From Spirulina sp. CCY15215 (lineage in GTDB: Bacteria > Cyanobacteriota > Cyanobacteriia > Cyanobacteriales > Spirulinaceae): a DNA stretch of 32,202 nucleotides. The notes beneath the pieces are model-generated. The model did no database searches. It was not told where the DNA came from and saw only the letters and a program-made list of their open reading frames with translations. Numbering within the stretch: position 1 is the first letter of the stretch; the number at the start of each line of letters is the position of its first letter. This document shows positions 1 through 7,609 of this stretch, piece by piece. Location: the NCBI RefSeq assembly GCF_016888125.1, contig NZ_JACSWA010000250.1:1-32202 (forward strand), written 5' to 3'. The position numbers were made by a program, and so were the translations under genes.

Positions 1-240
1 TCCCTAGGTGAGGAAACCTCACCGGGGTCTGACCGCAATGTTATTTAGGCTTGTTAGGTTAGCAGCACTATTTCAGTGACCTTAAAATTGTTTAACTACT
101 AACGACAGAGCGGGGAACTAGCTTCGCATTCCAAGGTGTCGTGACCCAAATAACGTAGTACGCGGGGTACTGAGTCTGGTCAGAATGGCCTGTTAGATTT
201 CTCTTTCAAGCCTCACGCATTTAGGCTGAGGTTTCTGACT
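1..240 (+). ncRNA. putative structured RNA (unclassified, 6S-like layout)
   Basis: No ORF fits here, but the DNA contains many nested complementary segments. Long-range pairs are 12-21 with 227-236, 28-34 with 178-184, and 38-46 with 148-156. Inside these lie 102-107 with 137-142, a GGAA/TTCC hairpin at 114-132 holding a TTCG loop, and a CACT/AGTG hairpin at about 66-78. A perfect AGTAC/GTACT hairpin (157-171) sits on the 3' side of an internal loop. A competing 5' hairpin, GGTGAGG-AAA-CCTCACC (7-23), could exclude the outermost helix. A rod with a 3'-side hairpin in its internal loop recalls 6S RNA, but the length (about 240 nt) and the short 5' side of the loop are not typical. The pairings are seen directly; the family is inference, the strand follows from the fold and is not proven, and the 5' end may be cut by the window edge. 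Confidence 0.42.
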
Positions 241-243
241 TGT

Positions 244-296
244 CAATTATTGATTATCAATTCTTAATTATCAGTTATTAATTATCAATTATCAAT
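244..296. repeat. AT-rich degenerate repeat (ATTATCAAT type)
   Basis: This stretch consists of overlapping variants of TTAATTATCA and ATTATCAATT. Similar simple AT-rich runs occur at 18710-18762 and just after 23640, all between genes. The DNA from here to 449 has two HIP1-type GCGATCGC sites (near 333-370) but no gene I can support. Confidence 0.6.
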
Positions 297-449
297 ATGC
301 TTGGCAATTCGATCTTTTGCTAGGAGATATTGTGATGGCGATCGCACTTCAGCGATGTTGGGCGATCGCAAAATTTTGCAATAAATTTGCCGGAGAAGAA
401 AAAGATCGCTTATCCTAGAAATAGTATAGGAATCAGGGTGCGGATTACG

Positions 450-668
450 ATGATTAATTTATTAGTACAGTCTGCTTTTCAGACCGGGTGCGTGAGTGTG
501 GCCTCCGAGGCACTCTTGCGCCAACTTCTTAAGCAGCATATCATTCAGCCTTCGGATTTAACTGCGTTGGATGCTCTCGATCGCGCTGTTACCACCGGAC
601 GCATTCGGCGAGAAGGATTGGGAGATTGGCCTGCGATCGCGAGTAATATGACTCTCGCAGCGATTTAG
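450..668 (+). CDS. small conserved-looking hypothetical protein (72 aa)
   Basis: I do not recognise a named family. The ATG at 450 is chosen over an upstream in-frame TTG at 387 because AGGGTG lies 8-13 bases before it, and because the extra 21 residues (basic and low in pattern) look untranslated. The product starts MINLLVQSAFQTGC and is predicted to be mostly helical, with a leucine-rich segment (ALLRQLLKQHIIQ) followed by SDLTALDALDRAVTTGRIRRE. Codon use and HIP1 sites match its neighbours. A rho-independent terminator starts 9 bases after the stop, which supports a single-gene transcript. No signal peptide or membrane segment is seen. Function unknown. Confidence 0.7.
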   Translation: MINLLVQSAFQTGCVSVASEALLRQLLKQHIIQPSDLTALDALDRAVTTGRIRREGLGDWPAIASNMTLAAI

Positions 669-676
669 TTTGAAAG

Positions 677-716
677 AATCCCCAACTATAATCTTTAATT
701 TGGTTGGGGATTTTTT
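677..716 (+). terminator. rho-independent terminator after the 72-aa gene
   Basis: AATCCCCAAC (677-686) pairs with GTTGGGGATT (703-712) and a run of six T follows at 711-716. It is correctly placed for the gene ending at 668. Confidence 0.85.
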
Positions 717-756
717 CAGCTACGGGTTCTTCCGTAGTGTTCCCAGAACAACTACA

Positions 757-839
757 GTTACATTTGCCATAACATTTGCCATAACATTTGCCATAACATT
801 TGTCATAACATTTGTCATAACATTTGTCATAACATTGTC
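757..839. repeat. 12-bp tandem repeat, seven units
   Basis: The unit ATAACATTTGYC is repeated head to tail. The first unit begins GTTACATTT, five are full and alike apart from one C/T position (three GCC-type, then three GTC-type), and the last is one base short. The array keeps an open frame by chance (ITFAITFVITFV), which explains a spurious ORF on the plus strand. The gene-free stretch 717-1050 holds this array and, on the minus strand, an unsupported 91-codon ORF (838-1113) that runs into the protease gene. Confidence 0.9.
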
Positions 840-1050
840 AAAATCCTGTCACGGTGTTGTCAAATTGAGTCTCTACATTAAAAATTGTCAGCCCGAACTT
901 TACTTTCCGATCGCGAATCTCTTGCTCTAGGGCTGGCTTTCCTTTCTCCAGTTGATGAACTTTTTCTGAAGGATACGGGACTGTCTTCCCTTGTTTTTTT
1001 CTGAAAGATTCCCAGACACCAATACTCATTTTTGCAATATACGAACGGTC

Positions 1051-2277
1051 ATGAAAGATAACAACTCCGATGGACTTAAGATAGGTCAAAACATAGTCAA
1101 TCTCCTGCCGCAACGCGATCGCCTCAAAAATGTTGCTCTTGTTTTCTTGAGTTTAGGATTATCTTTTGGAGGAGGTTATCTCTATTCTCAAAAAAACCCT
1201 CCTGTGACTCCTATCGCTTCAGAAGCGACCCTACAAGCCAGTGAAGAGAATGCAACTGTTGCGACCCCTGCGATCCAATTATCCCCCCGGGAAGGCGATA
1301 ATTTCGTCGCCCGAGTGGTTGATCGTGTGGGAGGGGCTGTTGTTCGCATTGATGCGTCTCGCACTATCAGCACTGCCAATAATCCTGTTTTGGAGAGGTT
1401 CTTCGGCGACCAAGAACCCCAAGAACGAACGCAACGAGGTTCGGGTTCGGGCTTTATTCTCAGTCCAGATGGTAAGATTCTCACTAATGCTCATGTTGTC
1501 GCTGGAGCGGATAGTGTTACCGTTACTCTCAAAGATGGACGTAGCTTTCAAGGGAGGGTTATGGGTAGCGATCCCGCTACCGATGTAGCTGTGGTTAAAA
1601 TTGACGAGAAAAATCTCCCTAAAGTAACATTAGGCAACTCCGATCGCCTACACCCTGGGGAATGGGCGATCGCCATCGGTAATCCCCTCGGCTTAGATAA
1701 TACGGTGACAACAGGAATTATTAGTGCAACCGGGCGATCGAGCAATCAAATTGGTGTTACAGATAAGCGGGTGAATTTTATTCAAACCGATGCCGCCATT
1801 AATCCTGGTAATTCTGGCGGTCCTTTAATTGATGCTAACGGGAATGTTATTGGCATGAATACGGCAATTATCCGCAATGCACAAGGTTTGGGCTTTGCTA
1901 TTCCAATTAATCAAGCCAAACAAATCGCCGATCAATTGATTGCTAAAGGCAGTGTGGATCATCCTTATTTAGGCATTCAAATGACCCCTCTGGATCCAGA
2001 AATTATTAAACAATTTGAGAACAGTAGCGGTCAAAATATTAAGGCCGATCACGGTGTTTTAATTGTTGGGGTTCTCCCCACTTCTCCCGCAGACCAAGGA
2101 GGATTAAAAGCGGGTGACGTGATTCAAAAAGTTGGCGATCGCGCTATCACTGATGCGGCACAGGTTCAAGAAATGGTTGCTAGTCTTGGCATCGGGGATG
2201 AATTACCCCTCACGGTACAACGCAACGATCGTCTGATCTCGTTAACAATTCGCGTTGGGATTTTACCCGCGAGTTAA
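1051..2277 (+). CDS. HhoA/HhoB/HtrA (DegP-like) serine protease
   Basis: Trypsin-like protease of the HtrA/Deg family, which degrades or refolds damaged proteins in the periplasm or thylakoid lumen. From the ATG at 1051 it is 408 aa, close to the cyanobacterial Deg size. A membrane anchor or signal segment lies at residues 27-44. The catalytic triad is visible: His148 in TNAHVV, Asp178 in TDVAVV and Ser255 in NPGNSGGP. One PDZ domain (about 330-405) contains GVLIVGV and GGLKAGDVI. An in-frame upstream start (991) would add 20 residues without hydrophobic or family character, and no clear ribosome site marks either start. It ends in a strong terminator and appears monocistronic. Assignment to HhoA, HhoB or HtrA within the family needs a phylogeny. 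Confidence 0.95.
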   Translation: MKDNNSDGLKIGQNIVNLLPQRDRLKNVALVFLSLGLSFGGGYLYSQKNPPVTPIASEATLQASEENATVATPAIQLSPREGDNFVARVVDRVGGAVVRIDASRTISTANNPVLERFFGDQEPQERTQRGSGSGFILSPDGKILTNAHVVAGADSVTVTLKDGRSFQGRVMGSDPATDVAVVKIDEKNLPKVTLGNSDRLHPGEWAIAIGNPLGLDNTVTTGIISATGRSSNQIGVTDKRVNFIQTDAAINPGNSGGPLIDANGNVIGMNTAIIRNAQGLGFAIPINQAKQIADQLIAKGSVDHPYLGIQMTPLDPEIIKQFENSSGQNIKADHGVLIVGVLPTSPADQGGLKAGDVIQKVGDRAITDAAQVQEMVASLGIGDELPLTVQRNDRLISLTIRVGILPAS

Positions 2278-2308
2278 TAGTTTTCCTCTTTTTTTGAGTT
2301 TGACATCG

Positions 2309-2330
2309 TTTCCTTTCCTTTCCTTTCCTT
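2309..2330. repeat. 5-bp simple repeat (TTTCC)n
   Basis: About four head-to-tail copies of TTTCC lie between the protease stop codon and its terminator hairpin. Confidence 0.7.
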
Positions 2331-2335
2331 GAGTT

Positions 2336-2364
2336 TCCGGGCGTTTTGCGTCCGGATTTTTTTT
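2336..2364 (+). terminator. rho-independent terminator of the HtrA-type gene
   Basis: TCCGGGCGT (2336-2344) pairs with GCGTCCGGA (2348-2356) around a three-base loop, and eight T follow. It lies 59 bases past the protease stop codon. Confidence 0.9.
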
Positions 2365-2504
2365 ATAAATTAAAAATCTAGGGTGCGAGATGCTCCCACT
2401 ACGGTAATATCCAAAGGTGGTAGTAGTTCGGCTTTGTATTAAAATTTATGCTATTAAAATAGTAGTCTACATCTGTATAAGATGAAATGAGAGAGTTATA
2501 CCAT

Positions 2505-3689
2505 ATGAAAAACTCTGATGAATACAGTTTGGCAAAGGAAGGAAATCCGAAAGCTATTGAGGCTTTGATAAATAAAACACTAAGTTCTAAAGGTATAAGT
2601 GTAAAAGCATCACTAAATTATGATTGCTTAAGCCTTGTTGTCAAGTCTAAGACCTCACTGAATCAAAAAGCTGTTGGTAGTTTTTTACAACAAGGTCTAA
2701 CAAAACTCAATCCTCAAAATATTGAACGAGTGGTTATCAAGGGTGGCGTTGCTAATCAAGAATCAAATCAATGGCAACTTTCATTTTCCCTTTCAGAGTC
2801 ATCCAAAGAACATAATCCAGAAACTAAGACACCCATAAAAGCTGTTCAGAAAATCAAAAGGATAGATAAATATCCTGAAAAAAAGCAAAAGATTCAAGTT
2901 AAGAAGCAAAAGAAAATTCTTGACCTGACAACAAAAGAAATCACTCAACTAACAATAGAATTTGTTCAAAAAGAACAGAAAAAGATTGCAATTTTGTTTT
3001 TTACGCTACTTAGTTTGTTTATATTGTTTAGCTTATTTCCATCAAAAAAAATAAATGATGAAATAGCTCAAGAACAAAATACAGATTCAATAGAAATTGA
3101 ACCTAGTCAATCTTCTAACACATCTGTAGAGCTTTGGAATGACACTACATATGGTATGAGTGAATCAGAATTATTTAGTCAGTTTGATAGTTCCAAGATG
3201 GTCAGAGTACCTGATTCGGCTCGAATGTGTATAAATTTTTATGAGAATAATTGTTACGAATACAGAATGGAAGGATTTTTAGTTAACACCAGTCCAGTAA
3301 TTAGTGAAATTTACTTCGATGTATATTTTATTATTTCCGAAAAGGGATTAGAAGAGGTGATCTTAGTCAAAGAACCTATCCGATTCAGAGATAAGAACAA
3401 TTTTGAATCTACGGATAGAGCTAAGCCTGAAGAAACAGTTCAACATATTATGGATGAAATGGCAATTTCTTTAATGTTGTCTGGTATTTATGGTGAACCA
3501 CAAGAAAAAGAAGTTGATCGATTAGTTGAAAAACTTACTATTTGGGAGTTCCCAGAACAAAATAAATCAGTTACATTTTCAAATCAAGAAAAATTGGCTA
3601 GAATCGAAATTCGCTATGAAACGTACGAGGGACGACAAAGACGACTGAGCAAAAATCAAAGACCTGACATCAATGGATACCAACTATGA
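2505..3689 (+). CDS. single-pass membrane protein of unknown function
   Basis: A 394-aa protein with three parts. Residues about 5-85 (SLAKEGNPKAIEALINK onward) resemble a small N-terminal module I know from other cyanobacterial proteins (from memory). A very Lys/Gln-rich linker follows (about 110-160). A membrane segment at about 165-185 (IAILFFTLLSLFILFSLF) leads to a C-terminal domain of about 210 residues, presumably outside the cytoplasm, with a CINFYENNC Cys pair. The ATG at 2505 is preferred to 2487 because AGAGAG lies about 10 bases before it. The gene is visibly AT-rich and contains no HIP1 palindrome, unlike nearly all neighbours, which suggests recent acquisition or relaxed selection. 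Its stop overlaps the next start (ATGA), so the two are probably co-translated. Confidence 0.8.
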   Translation: MKNSDEYSLAKEGNPKAIEALINKTLSSKGISVKASLNYDCLSLVVKSKTSLNQKAVGSFLQQGLTKLNPQNIERVVIKGGVANQESNQWQLSFSLSESSKEHNPETKTPIKAVQKIKRIDKYPEKKQKIQVKKQKKILDLTTKEITQLTIEFVQKEQKKIAILFFTLLSLFILFSLFPSKKINDEIAQEQNTDSIEIEPSQSSNTSVELWNDTTYGMSESELFSQFDSSKMVRVPDSARMCINFYENNCYEYRMEGFLVNTSPVISEIYFDVYFIISEKGLEEVILVKEPIRFRDKNNFESTDRAKPEETVQHIMDEMAISLMLSGIYGEPQEKEVDRLVEKLTIWEFPEQNKSVTFSNQEKLARIEIRYETYEGRQRRLSKNQRPDINGYQL

Positions 3690-4330
3690 ATCAACAAAGC
3701 CAACACTTGCAAAAATTGATGCAGCAAGCCAATATTCCCAGCTTTAAACAATTAATTCATCTTGCACAAGTTTCAGAATGGCAAATACGACAATTACGAC
3801 GTGGAAATATTGCGAAAATGCGAGTTGAAAATCTGGAGAAATTAGCAAAAGCATTGCAGATCCCCCTCACCCAGCTTATTGCCGAATTTTCCCCCTCTCT
3901 CACCGATCGCAGTGCAAACGCAAACATCAATCTGCAACGGGAATGCGATCGCCTACACCAACTACTCGATCGCCAACAAGAAACCCTCAAACAAGACTTT
4001 CAACGCGAGTGTTTACAAATCATCGAATCATGGTTGCTACAATGGCCAACAGCCGCGATCGCAGTACAGAAAAATCCCCAACTCCCCGCAATACGTTTAT
4101 TGCCATTAATAAAACCTATTGAAGCCTTAATCGAAGCATGGGGTTTAAGGGCGATCGCCTCAGTGGGAGAAGAAATCCCTTACGATCCCCAATGGCATCA
4201 ACTTATGGAAGGAAGTGCAGGAAGTGCAGAAATTGGAGAAATAGGAGAAATAGTCAAAGTTCGTTATATCGGCTACTGCGATCGCGATCATAATCTACTA
4301 TACCGCGCAAAGGTGAGCAAGATTAAATAA
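3686..4330 (+). CDS. HTH (XRE-like) protein with GrpE-like C-terminus
   Basis: 214 aa. Residues 16-66 form a helix-turn-helix of the XRE/Cro type (FKQLIHLAQVSEWQIRQLRR, then NLEKLAKALQIPLTQLI). Residues 84-152 are helical. Residues 154-210 match the GrpE beta-wing pattern: GEEIPYDPQWHQLMEG, then VKVRYIGYCDRDHNLLYRAKV. GrpE is the nucleotide-exchange factor of DnaK; here the long N-terminal coiled coil is replaced by the HTH. The start overlaps the upstream stop by four bases. Unlike the upstream gene, this one carries several HIP1 sites, so the pair may be of mixed age. Role inferred: a DNA-binding or partner-binding protein using a GrpE scaffold, not the housekeeping GrpE. Confidence 0.85.
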   Translation: MNQQSQHLQKLMQQANIPSFKQLIHLAQVSEWQIRQLRRGNIAKMRVENLEKLAKALQIPLTQLIAEFSPSLTDRSANANINLQRECDRLHQLLDRQQETLKQDFQRECLQIIESWLLQWPTAAIAVQKNPQLPAIRLLPLIKPIEALIEAWGLRAIASVGEEIPYDPQWHQLMEGSAGSAEIGEIGEIVKVRYIGYCDRDHNLLYRAKVSKIK

Positions 4331-4356
4331 CGAGTTTTGAAGATTCTTGGAAATTA

Positions 4357-4430
<74 letters not shown>

Positions 4431-4477
4431 TCGCCTTTATCACTATAACAAACAATTAACCCAATTGGCCAGATTTA

Positions 4478-4510
4478 TAAAAAAAAATATTGGGGAAATA
4501 TCTTCCCCAT
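4478..4510 (-). terminator. rho-independent terminator of the lipoprotein gene
   Basis: Read on the minus strand, ATGGGGAA and TTCCCCAAT pair across GATAT, and an A/T tract ending in eight T follows. It separates the lipoprotein gene from the tRNA. Confidence 0.8.
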
Positions 4511-4590
4511 CCTCAAAAATCCCGCAAAATGTTTGGTGTGGAAAGGGTTTCGGCTTTCTCGATCGCCACTGCTTCACCGACTAATCATTT

Positions 4591-5070
4591 TTAAGGTGTC
4601 GCATTCTGCTGGGCGTACTGAAGATATTCTGTGTATTCTGTTACTTTTTGTTGGGCAACTGCACGATTGGCATCTCCTTCAGGGACTTGTTGCATGAGGG
4701 CGATCGACGTTTGCCAAAGCGTTACAATATTTTGCCACTCTGCTGAAGTTTTAGCGGTTTGGACTGCATTAGCAGCTTCCATTGCCTTATTAACTGCATC
4801 GCGAAAAGGAGTTTGGGATGGGGGTACATTGGGTGGGGCGGGGGGAGCTTGTGCCGGTGCTTGTGCGGTAGGGGCTGCGGCTGGATCTGGGGCTGCGGCT
4901 GGATCTGGGGCTGCGGCTGGATCTGCGGGGGCTACGGCGGCGGGGATGGGAAGAGGAACTTCTTCTGCACCACCGCCAAAGGGATTAAGGGCGCTTAAGG
5001 TATCGCATCCTGCCACTAAAGACAGTAAAGCGGCAGTAAAAAGGGTCGTGAGAGTAGAGCGATTGGACAT
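4591..5070 (-). CDS. Ala/Pro-rich lipoprotein, hypothetical
   Basis: 159 aa from the ATG at 5070. AAGGA lies 10 bases upstream of it, whereas the upstream TTG (5079) would abut that site. The N-terminus is a lipoprotein signal with lipobox LVAGC, so the protein should be lipid-anchored. A low-complexity hinge follows: three copies of DPAAAP encoded by perfect 18-bp repeats, then alternating Ala, Gln and Pro. The folded C-terminal part (about 85-155) has PFRDAVNKAMEAAN, TAKTSAEWQNIVTLWQ and a helical end VTEYTEYLQYAQ, a helical module I associate with cyanobacterial proteins of unknown role. It has its own terminator. Function unknown. Confidence 0.8.
   Translation of the reverse strand: MSNRSTLTTLFTAALLSLVAGCDTLSALNPFGGGAEEVPLPIPAAVAPADPAAAPDPAAAPDPAAAPTAQAPAQAPPAPPNVPPSQTPFRDAVNKAMEAANAVQTAKTSAEWQNIVTLWQTSIALMQQVPEGDANRAVAQQKVTEYTEYLQYAQQNATP
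4871..4924. repeat. 18-bp tandem repeat inside the lipoprotein gene
   Basis: Three perfect head-to-tail copies of GGGGCTGCGGCTGGATCT encode the Ala/Pro/Asp hinge. Copy number could vary without a frameshift. Confidence 0.9.
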
Positions 5071-5139
5071 GGGTAACAATCCTTAATAAATAGGAGAAAT
5101 GGGCTGCTAAGTTCTAGATTATGAATTCTCTCAGATATT

Positions 5140-5259
5140 TTAACGGAATCTTGGAATTTCTCTGGCTAAATCGTCAGGACGATCGCCTTCCATCAGGGTA
5201 ATGCGATCGCGAATCTTCCTTGGAAACCCTGGGGACTAAAAATCTTGTAATGCTGACAT
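5140..5259 (-). pseudogene. possible decayed short ORF with in-frame amber
   Basis: On the minus strand an ATG at 5259 opens MSALQDF, then a TAG (5236-5238). The same frame continues for 31 codons to a TAA at 5140, containing IRDRITLMEGDRPDDLARE, which reads like real protein (balanced charge, HIP1-containing codons). I cannot name a family, and chance is possible. The rest of the 5071-5330 gap shows nothing further that I recognise; the malic enzyme promoter should lie here. Confidence 0.25.
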
Positions 5260-5330
5260 CAATGTTTCTCTCGTGGTTAGACTGAGATAGCAAGGTAAAA
5301 TTTGAGTTCATTCTAACGAGAAATGAAGTA

Positions 5331-6722
5331 ATGACCCAATTAACCCCCAATCCTAGCTTTAGTCTAACGATTCGCGTCGAACTTCCTAATGAACCGGGAA
5401 GATTGGCGGAAGTAACCCGAGCGATCGCCATGAATGGCGGTAATCTCGGTCAAATCAATTTGGTGGAACAAACGCGCAAATTGTCCGTGCGAGAGTTTGT
5501 CGTGGATGCCTCGAGTGAGGAACACGCGGAGAAAATTACCGGGGCGATTACGGAACTTGCGGAGGTTAAAATCGTGAAGGTGTCCGATCGCACCTTTGAC
5601 CTCCATCGCGGGGGCAAAATTCATATTATTAGCCGCATTGGTTTGACGGCGCAATCGGATTTGGCGATGGCCTATACTCCTGGAGTGGGTCGCATTTCCA
5701 AGGCGATCGCGGAAGATCCTGAACAAGTTTTTTCCCTCACTGTGAAAAGTAATATGGTGGCGATCGTCTCCGATGGTAGTGCGGTGTTGGGGCTGGGTAA
5801 TTTGGGTCCAGAAGCGGCTTTACCGGTGATGGAAGGGAAGGCGATGCTTTTTAAAGAGTTTGCCCATATCAATGCTTTCCCGATCTGTTTGGCGACCCAA
5901 GATGTGGAAAAAATCATCGAAACCGTGAAAAATATCGCTCCAGTTTTTGGCGGGGTGAATTTAGAAGATATTAGCGCCCCGCGCTGTTTTGAAATCGAGA
6001 AGCGGTTGCGGGAAGAAATGGATATTCCTATTTTCCACGATGACCAACACGGTACGGCGATTGTGACTCTAGCTGCTTTGTATAATGCTCTGAAACTGGT
6101 GCAGAAGCCTATTGATGGCGTGAAAATTGTCTTTAATGGTGCCGGGGCTGCTGGGGTGGCGATCGCCCGTCTCTTGCGTCAAGCGGGGGCAAAGAATTTC
6201 ATCATGTGCGACTCTCAGGGGATTATTTCTACCCAACGAGGGAAGCTGACTCCACAAAAACAAGAGTTTGCGGTGGATGAGTCGGGAAGCCTTGTAGATG
6301 CGGTTAAAGGTGCGGATGTCTTTGTTGGGGTCAGTGTACCAGGGGTTTTAACACAGGAGATGGTGAAGACAATGGCTAAAGATGCGATCGTTTTTGCTAT
6401 GGCTAATCCGATCCCGGAAATTCAACCGGAGTTAATTCAAAATGATGCGGCGGTTATTGCCACTGGACGCAGCGATTATCCTAATCAGATTAACAATGTT
6501 TTGGCGTTTCCGGGGATCTTTCGCGGGGCATTAGATTGTCGCGCAAAAACTTTTACGGCGAAAATGTATTTGGAGGCGGCCAGCGCGATCGCATCTCTGG
6601 TTTCTCTTCAAGACTTAAATAAGGAACATATCGTTCCTTCCGTGTTTGACGAGCGTGTTGCTCCTGCGGTGGCTGCGGCGGTACAAAAGGCAGCACGGGA
6701 AGATGGGGTAGCGCAGAACTAA
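5331..6722 (+). CDS. NAD(P)-dependent malic enzyme with N-terminal ACT domain
   Basis: Oxidatively decarboxylates L-malate to pyruvate, giving NAD(P)H and CO2. 463 aa. Residues 10-85 form an ACT domain (VELPNEPGRLAEVTRAIA), a likely amino-acid-sensing regulatory part. The malic core follows: YTPGVG with Tyr115, VKSNMVAIVSDGSAVLGLGN, EGKAMLFKEF with Lys170, the metal-binding HDDQHGTA (about 236-243), and a Rossmann fold with FNGAGAAGVAIARLL (268-282). The length fits short bacterial malic enzymes plus ACT. Cofactor preference cannot be read with certainty. The ATG is chosen because homology to the ACT domain begins within ten residues. The gene stands alone between a minus-strand lipoprotein gene and an unrelated membrane-protein gene. 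Confidence 0.93.
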   Translation: MTQLTPNPSFSLTIRVELPNEPGRLAEVTRAIAMNGGNLGQINLVEQTRKLSVREFVVDASSEEHAEKITGAITELAEVKIVKVSDRTFDLHRGGKIHIISRIGLTAQSDLAMAYTPGVGRISKAIAEDPEQVFSLTVKSNMVAIVSDGSAVLGLGNLGPEAALPVMEGKAMLFKEFAHINAFPICLATQDVEKIIETVKNIAPVFGGVNLEDISAPRCFEIEKRLREEMDIPIFHDDQHGTAIVTLAALYNALKLVQKPIDGVKIVFNGAGAAGVAIARLLRQAGAKNFIMCDSQGIISTQRGKLTPQKQEFAVDESGSLVDAVKGADVFVGVSVPGVLTQEMVKTMAKDAIVFAMANPIPEIQPELIQNDAAVIATGRSDYPNQINNVLAFPGIFRGALDCRAKTFTAKMYLEAASAIASLVSLQDLNKEHIVPSVFDERVAPAVAAAVQKAAREDGVAQN

Positions 6723-6786
6723 AAGCGAGAGCCATTACAGAGGATACAGAAACGGGTGTATCTCAGTTTGGCAAAAAAATTGGCGG

Positions 6787-6847
6787 TAGGGTGGGCAGGG
6801 TATACTGATAGAACTCTAAAAATATTGAGAATTCACCCCGCCCATTC
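6787..6847. repeat. intergenic inverted repeat
   Basis: GGTGGGCAGGGT (about 6787-6798) is nearly complementary to ACCCCGCCCATT (about 6835-6846), with a loop of about 36 bases. It sits just before the next gene. A pyrimidine/T-rich stretch follows but no clean T run directly after the stem, so I do not call it a terminator. Confidence 0.5.
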
Positions 6848-6880
6848 TTACCAATTCTCAGTTCTCTTTTTTCTTTTTTT

Positions 6881-7504
6881 ATGAGTAAGAAATTTACCCG
6901 AGAACAACTCGACCAACTACTTAGAGAAATTCAACGGTTAAGCGATCGCGCAGAAGATGAACTCGATCGCGAGGAGGTTGAGGGGATTTTACGAGAGTTG
7001 AATCTTCCTTCAGAGTTACTGGATGAAGCGATGCGACAGGTTTCGCGACGCAAAGCCCTCAAGGATAGTCAAGTTCGCTATCGTTGGATTGGATTTAGTA
7101 TTATGGGGGCTTTAGTTATTACGATCGCAGTTTTCTTTGTCTCTTTCTACAGTCGCCAACAAGCCTTAGATCGGGTTGTAGTCTATCAAGATAGAATTAC
7201 GCTTATATCTGATAATAGAGGCAATTTAGAGCGCGTTAGACGGCAAGATAATCCTGAAGTTTTCTATCGCGTTACCCTAGAACGATCGCCTCTGGGTCAA
7301 CCTCTTGCGCTACAATGTAATTGGTACGATCCATCGGGTCGAATTGCTCATCAAAATCGTTATCGAACTCGCGCGATCGATACGCAGGTCTGGAATACTT
7401 ACTGTCGCTATCAGTTTAGTTCTCTTTCTTCCCTTGGCACCTGGAAAGTACAAATGATATTAGGCGATCGCATTTTGAGTGATCGCGCTTTGGAAGTTGA
7501 ATAA
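6881..7504 (+). CDS. membrane protein with DUF3859-like domain
   Basis: 207 aa. The N-terminal cytoplasmic helices (FTREQLDQLLREIQRL, then EEVEGILRELNLPSELLDEAM) resemble the short regulatory arms of other small bacterial membrane proteins. One transmembrane segment lies at 69-90. The outer part (about 98-207) contains YRVTLERSPLGQPLALQCNW, WNTYCRYQF and LGTWKVQMILGDRILSDRAL. It looks like a beta-sandwich domain similar to DUF3859 proteins (from memory, not searched), with two Cys (146 and 175) able to form a disulfide. A T-rich stretch precedes the ATG. No partner gene is evident. Function unknown. Confidence 0.75.
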   Translation: MSKKFTREQLDQLLREIQRLSDRAEDELDREEVEGILRELNLPSELLDEAMRQVSRRKALKDSQVRYRWIGFSIMGALVITIAVFFVSFYSRQQALDRVVVYQDRITLISDNRGNLERVRRQDNPEVFYRVTLERSPLGQPLALQCNWYDPSGRIAHQNRYRTRAIDTQVWNTYCRYQFSSLSSLGTWKVQMILGDRILSDRALEVE

Positions 7505-7609
7505 TATTAAACACGCTTTTAGAGAGTTAATATTCAAGAATAATGCTGCCTAAGTCCTAATAATTAACACACTAAAAATTACTATACAAATCAATAATAC
7601 AGGAGTCTA

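Noticed and set aside
670-930. Plus-strand ORF with repeated ITFAITFV
   Set aside because: It merely translates the 12-bp tandem repeat and has no start signal.
4631-5086. Plus-strand ORF rich in Gly/Ala opposite the lipoprotein gene
   Set aside because: It is the antisense shadow of the Ala/Pro repeats; the minus strand has the lipobox, ribosome site and terminator.
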